A DNA stretch of 15,430 nt, taken from Methanobacteriota archaeon. Lineage in GTDB: Archaea; Methanobacteriota; Methanobacteria; Methanobacteriales; Methanobacteriaceae. Under the pieces are notes generated by a model. That model was not told the origin of the DNA, did no database searches, and worked only from the letters and a program-made list of their open reading frames with translations. The number at the start of each line of letters is the position of its first letter. Position 1 is the stretch's first letter. The position numbers and the translations under genes were made by a program. Positions 15,097 through 15,430 of this stretch are shown here, piece by piece. The stretch is taken from assembly GCA_023409695.1 (NCBI GenBank), contig JAEYQZ010000031.1, positions 1 to 15,430 on the forward strand, given 5' to 3'.

Positions 15097-15430
15097 ATAA
15101 ATGAATCTAAGCATTATCTACAAATAGATATTTTAAAGGCTTTGGCAATAATAGCTGTTATTGTTCTTCATTCAATACCTCCCAATATGGTAAAGCATCC
15201 TTTATCTATTTTTGTTATTTATCAAGCAGTTCCTATTTTTTTTGTTTTAATGGCTGCAAATGCATTAATGTCCTTTAAAAGACATAATTACACTGTTTTA
15301 TCTACTATTTATCCAAAATATTTAAAAAGTAGATTTGAAAGGATAGCATATCCTTTAATTATAGCATGGATATTATCTTTAATCACGGCAATTCTACTTA
15401 ATAAAGAGATATATATTGGTACAATGACAT
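15097..15430 (+). CDS. Acyltransferase family 3 membrane protein, 3'-truncated, start unresolved
   Basis: The frame is open from 15055 to the window end. From about 15115 it reads as the N-terminus of an acyltransferase-3 (OafA/NodX/WecH-like) membrane enzyme: YLQIDILKALAIIAVIVLHS, whose His in the first helix is the conserved catalytic residue, then a second helix QAVPIFFVLMAANALMSF and KSRFERIAYPLIIAWIL. Such enzymes O-acylate surface glycans. No in-frame ATG or GTG, and no TTG before the conserved region, exists. GGTGAT at 15088-15093 is 3 nt before an in-frame ATA (15097), the same layout as the GT2 gene, whose codon there is ATG. The ATG at 15101 is out of frame and meets TAG after eight codons. 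Either ATA initiates, the start is mutated, or one base was lost. About 111 codons are visible; the full family length is 330-400. Confidence 0.75.
   Translation, partial: MNESKHYLQIDILKALAIIAVIVLHSIPPNMVKHPLSIFVIYQAVPIFFVLMAANALMSFKRHNYTVLSTIYPKYLKSRFERIAYPLIIAWILSLITAILLNKEIYIGTMT

Noticed and set aside
15101..15127. ATG at 15101 as the acyltransferase start
   Set aside because: It is out of frame with the conserved coding sequence and meets TAG after eight codons; usable only if a base is missing.
1..15430. CRISPR array, tRNA, IS element or attachment site
   Set aside because: I saw no regularly spaced repeats, cloverleaf with conserved arms, transposase motifs or flanking inverted repeats.

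Overview
The window looks like the chromosome of a methanogenic archaeon of the order Methanobacteriales, probably Methanobacterium-like. The evidence is AT-rich DNA, GTGA/GGTGAT-type ribosome binding sites 3-8 nt before starts, TATA-like elements and oligo-T tracts instead of bacterial -35/-10 signals, and families common in that group (DPM1-like GT2 with C-terminal membrane segments, a DUF2206-like polytopic protein). The lineage call is an inference from style and family content, not from a marker gene. The whole window is a cell-surface glycan locus with no tRNA, rRNA, CRISPR array, transposase or other mobile-element gene.

Plus-strand block (1-9397): a 5'-truncated UTP-glucose-1-phosphate uridylyltransferase (GalU); a GT2 polyprenyl-phosphate-sugar synthase-like enzyme; two GT4 glycosyltransferases; a large polytopic membrane protein with a GT-C-like acidic motif and a sequon-rich C-terminal domain; a third GT4 enzyme overlapping it by 10 nt; and a Wzx-type flippase with a TTG start. 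Together these can make an activated sugar, transfer sugars to a lipid carrier, extend the glycan in the cytoplasm and flip it outward.

Minus-strand block (14986 down to 9431): six tightly packed genes matching, step for step, a CMP-legionaminic-acid-type nonulosonic acid pathway: sugar-nucleotide 4,6-dehydratase, PLP aminotransferase, left-handed beta-helix acetyltransferase, hydrolysing NDP-sugar 2-epimerase (NeuC/LegG), nonulosonate synthase (NeuB/LegI) and CMP-sugar synthetase (NeuA/LegF). Transcription starts at the activation enzyme and ends at the first pathway enzyme. The NeuC-type epimerase, in place of a PseG-type hydrolase, favours the legionaminic (or another D-glycero-D-galacto) branch over pseudaminic acid. 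The two blocks converge with only 33 bp between stop codons.

Right edge (14987-15430): an AT-only divergent intergenic region, then the start of a membrane acyltransferase-3 family gene running off the window. Its best-placed start codon is ATA in frame, while the nearest ATG is out of frame.

Most notable: the complete archaeal nonulosonate operon without an obvious CMP-sugar transferase; a tandem duplication of about 36-40 residues in the C-terminal tail of the dehydratase; the defective or non-canonical start of the acyltransferase; and a GC-rich island crossing a gene boundary between the GT2 and first GT4 genes.
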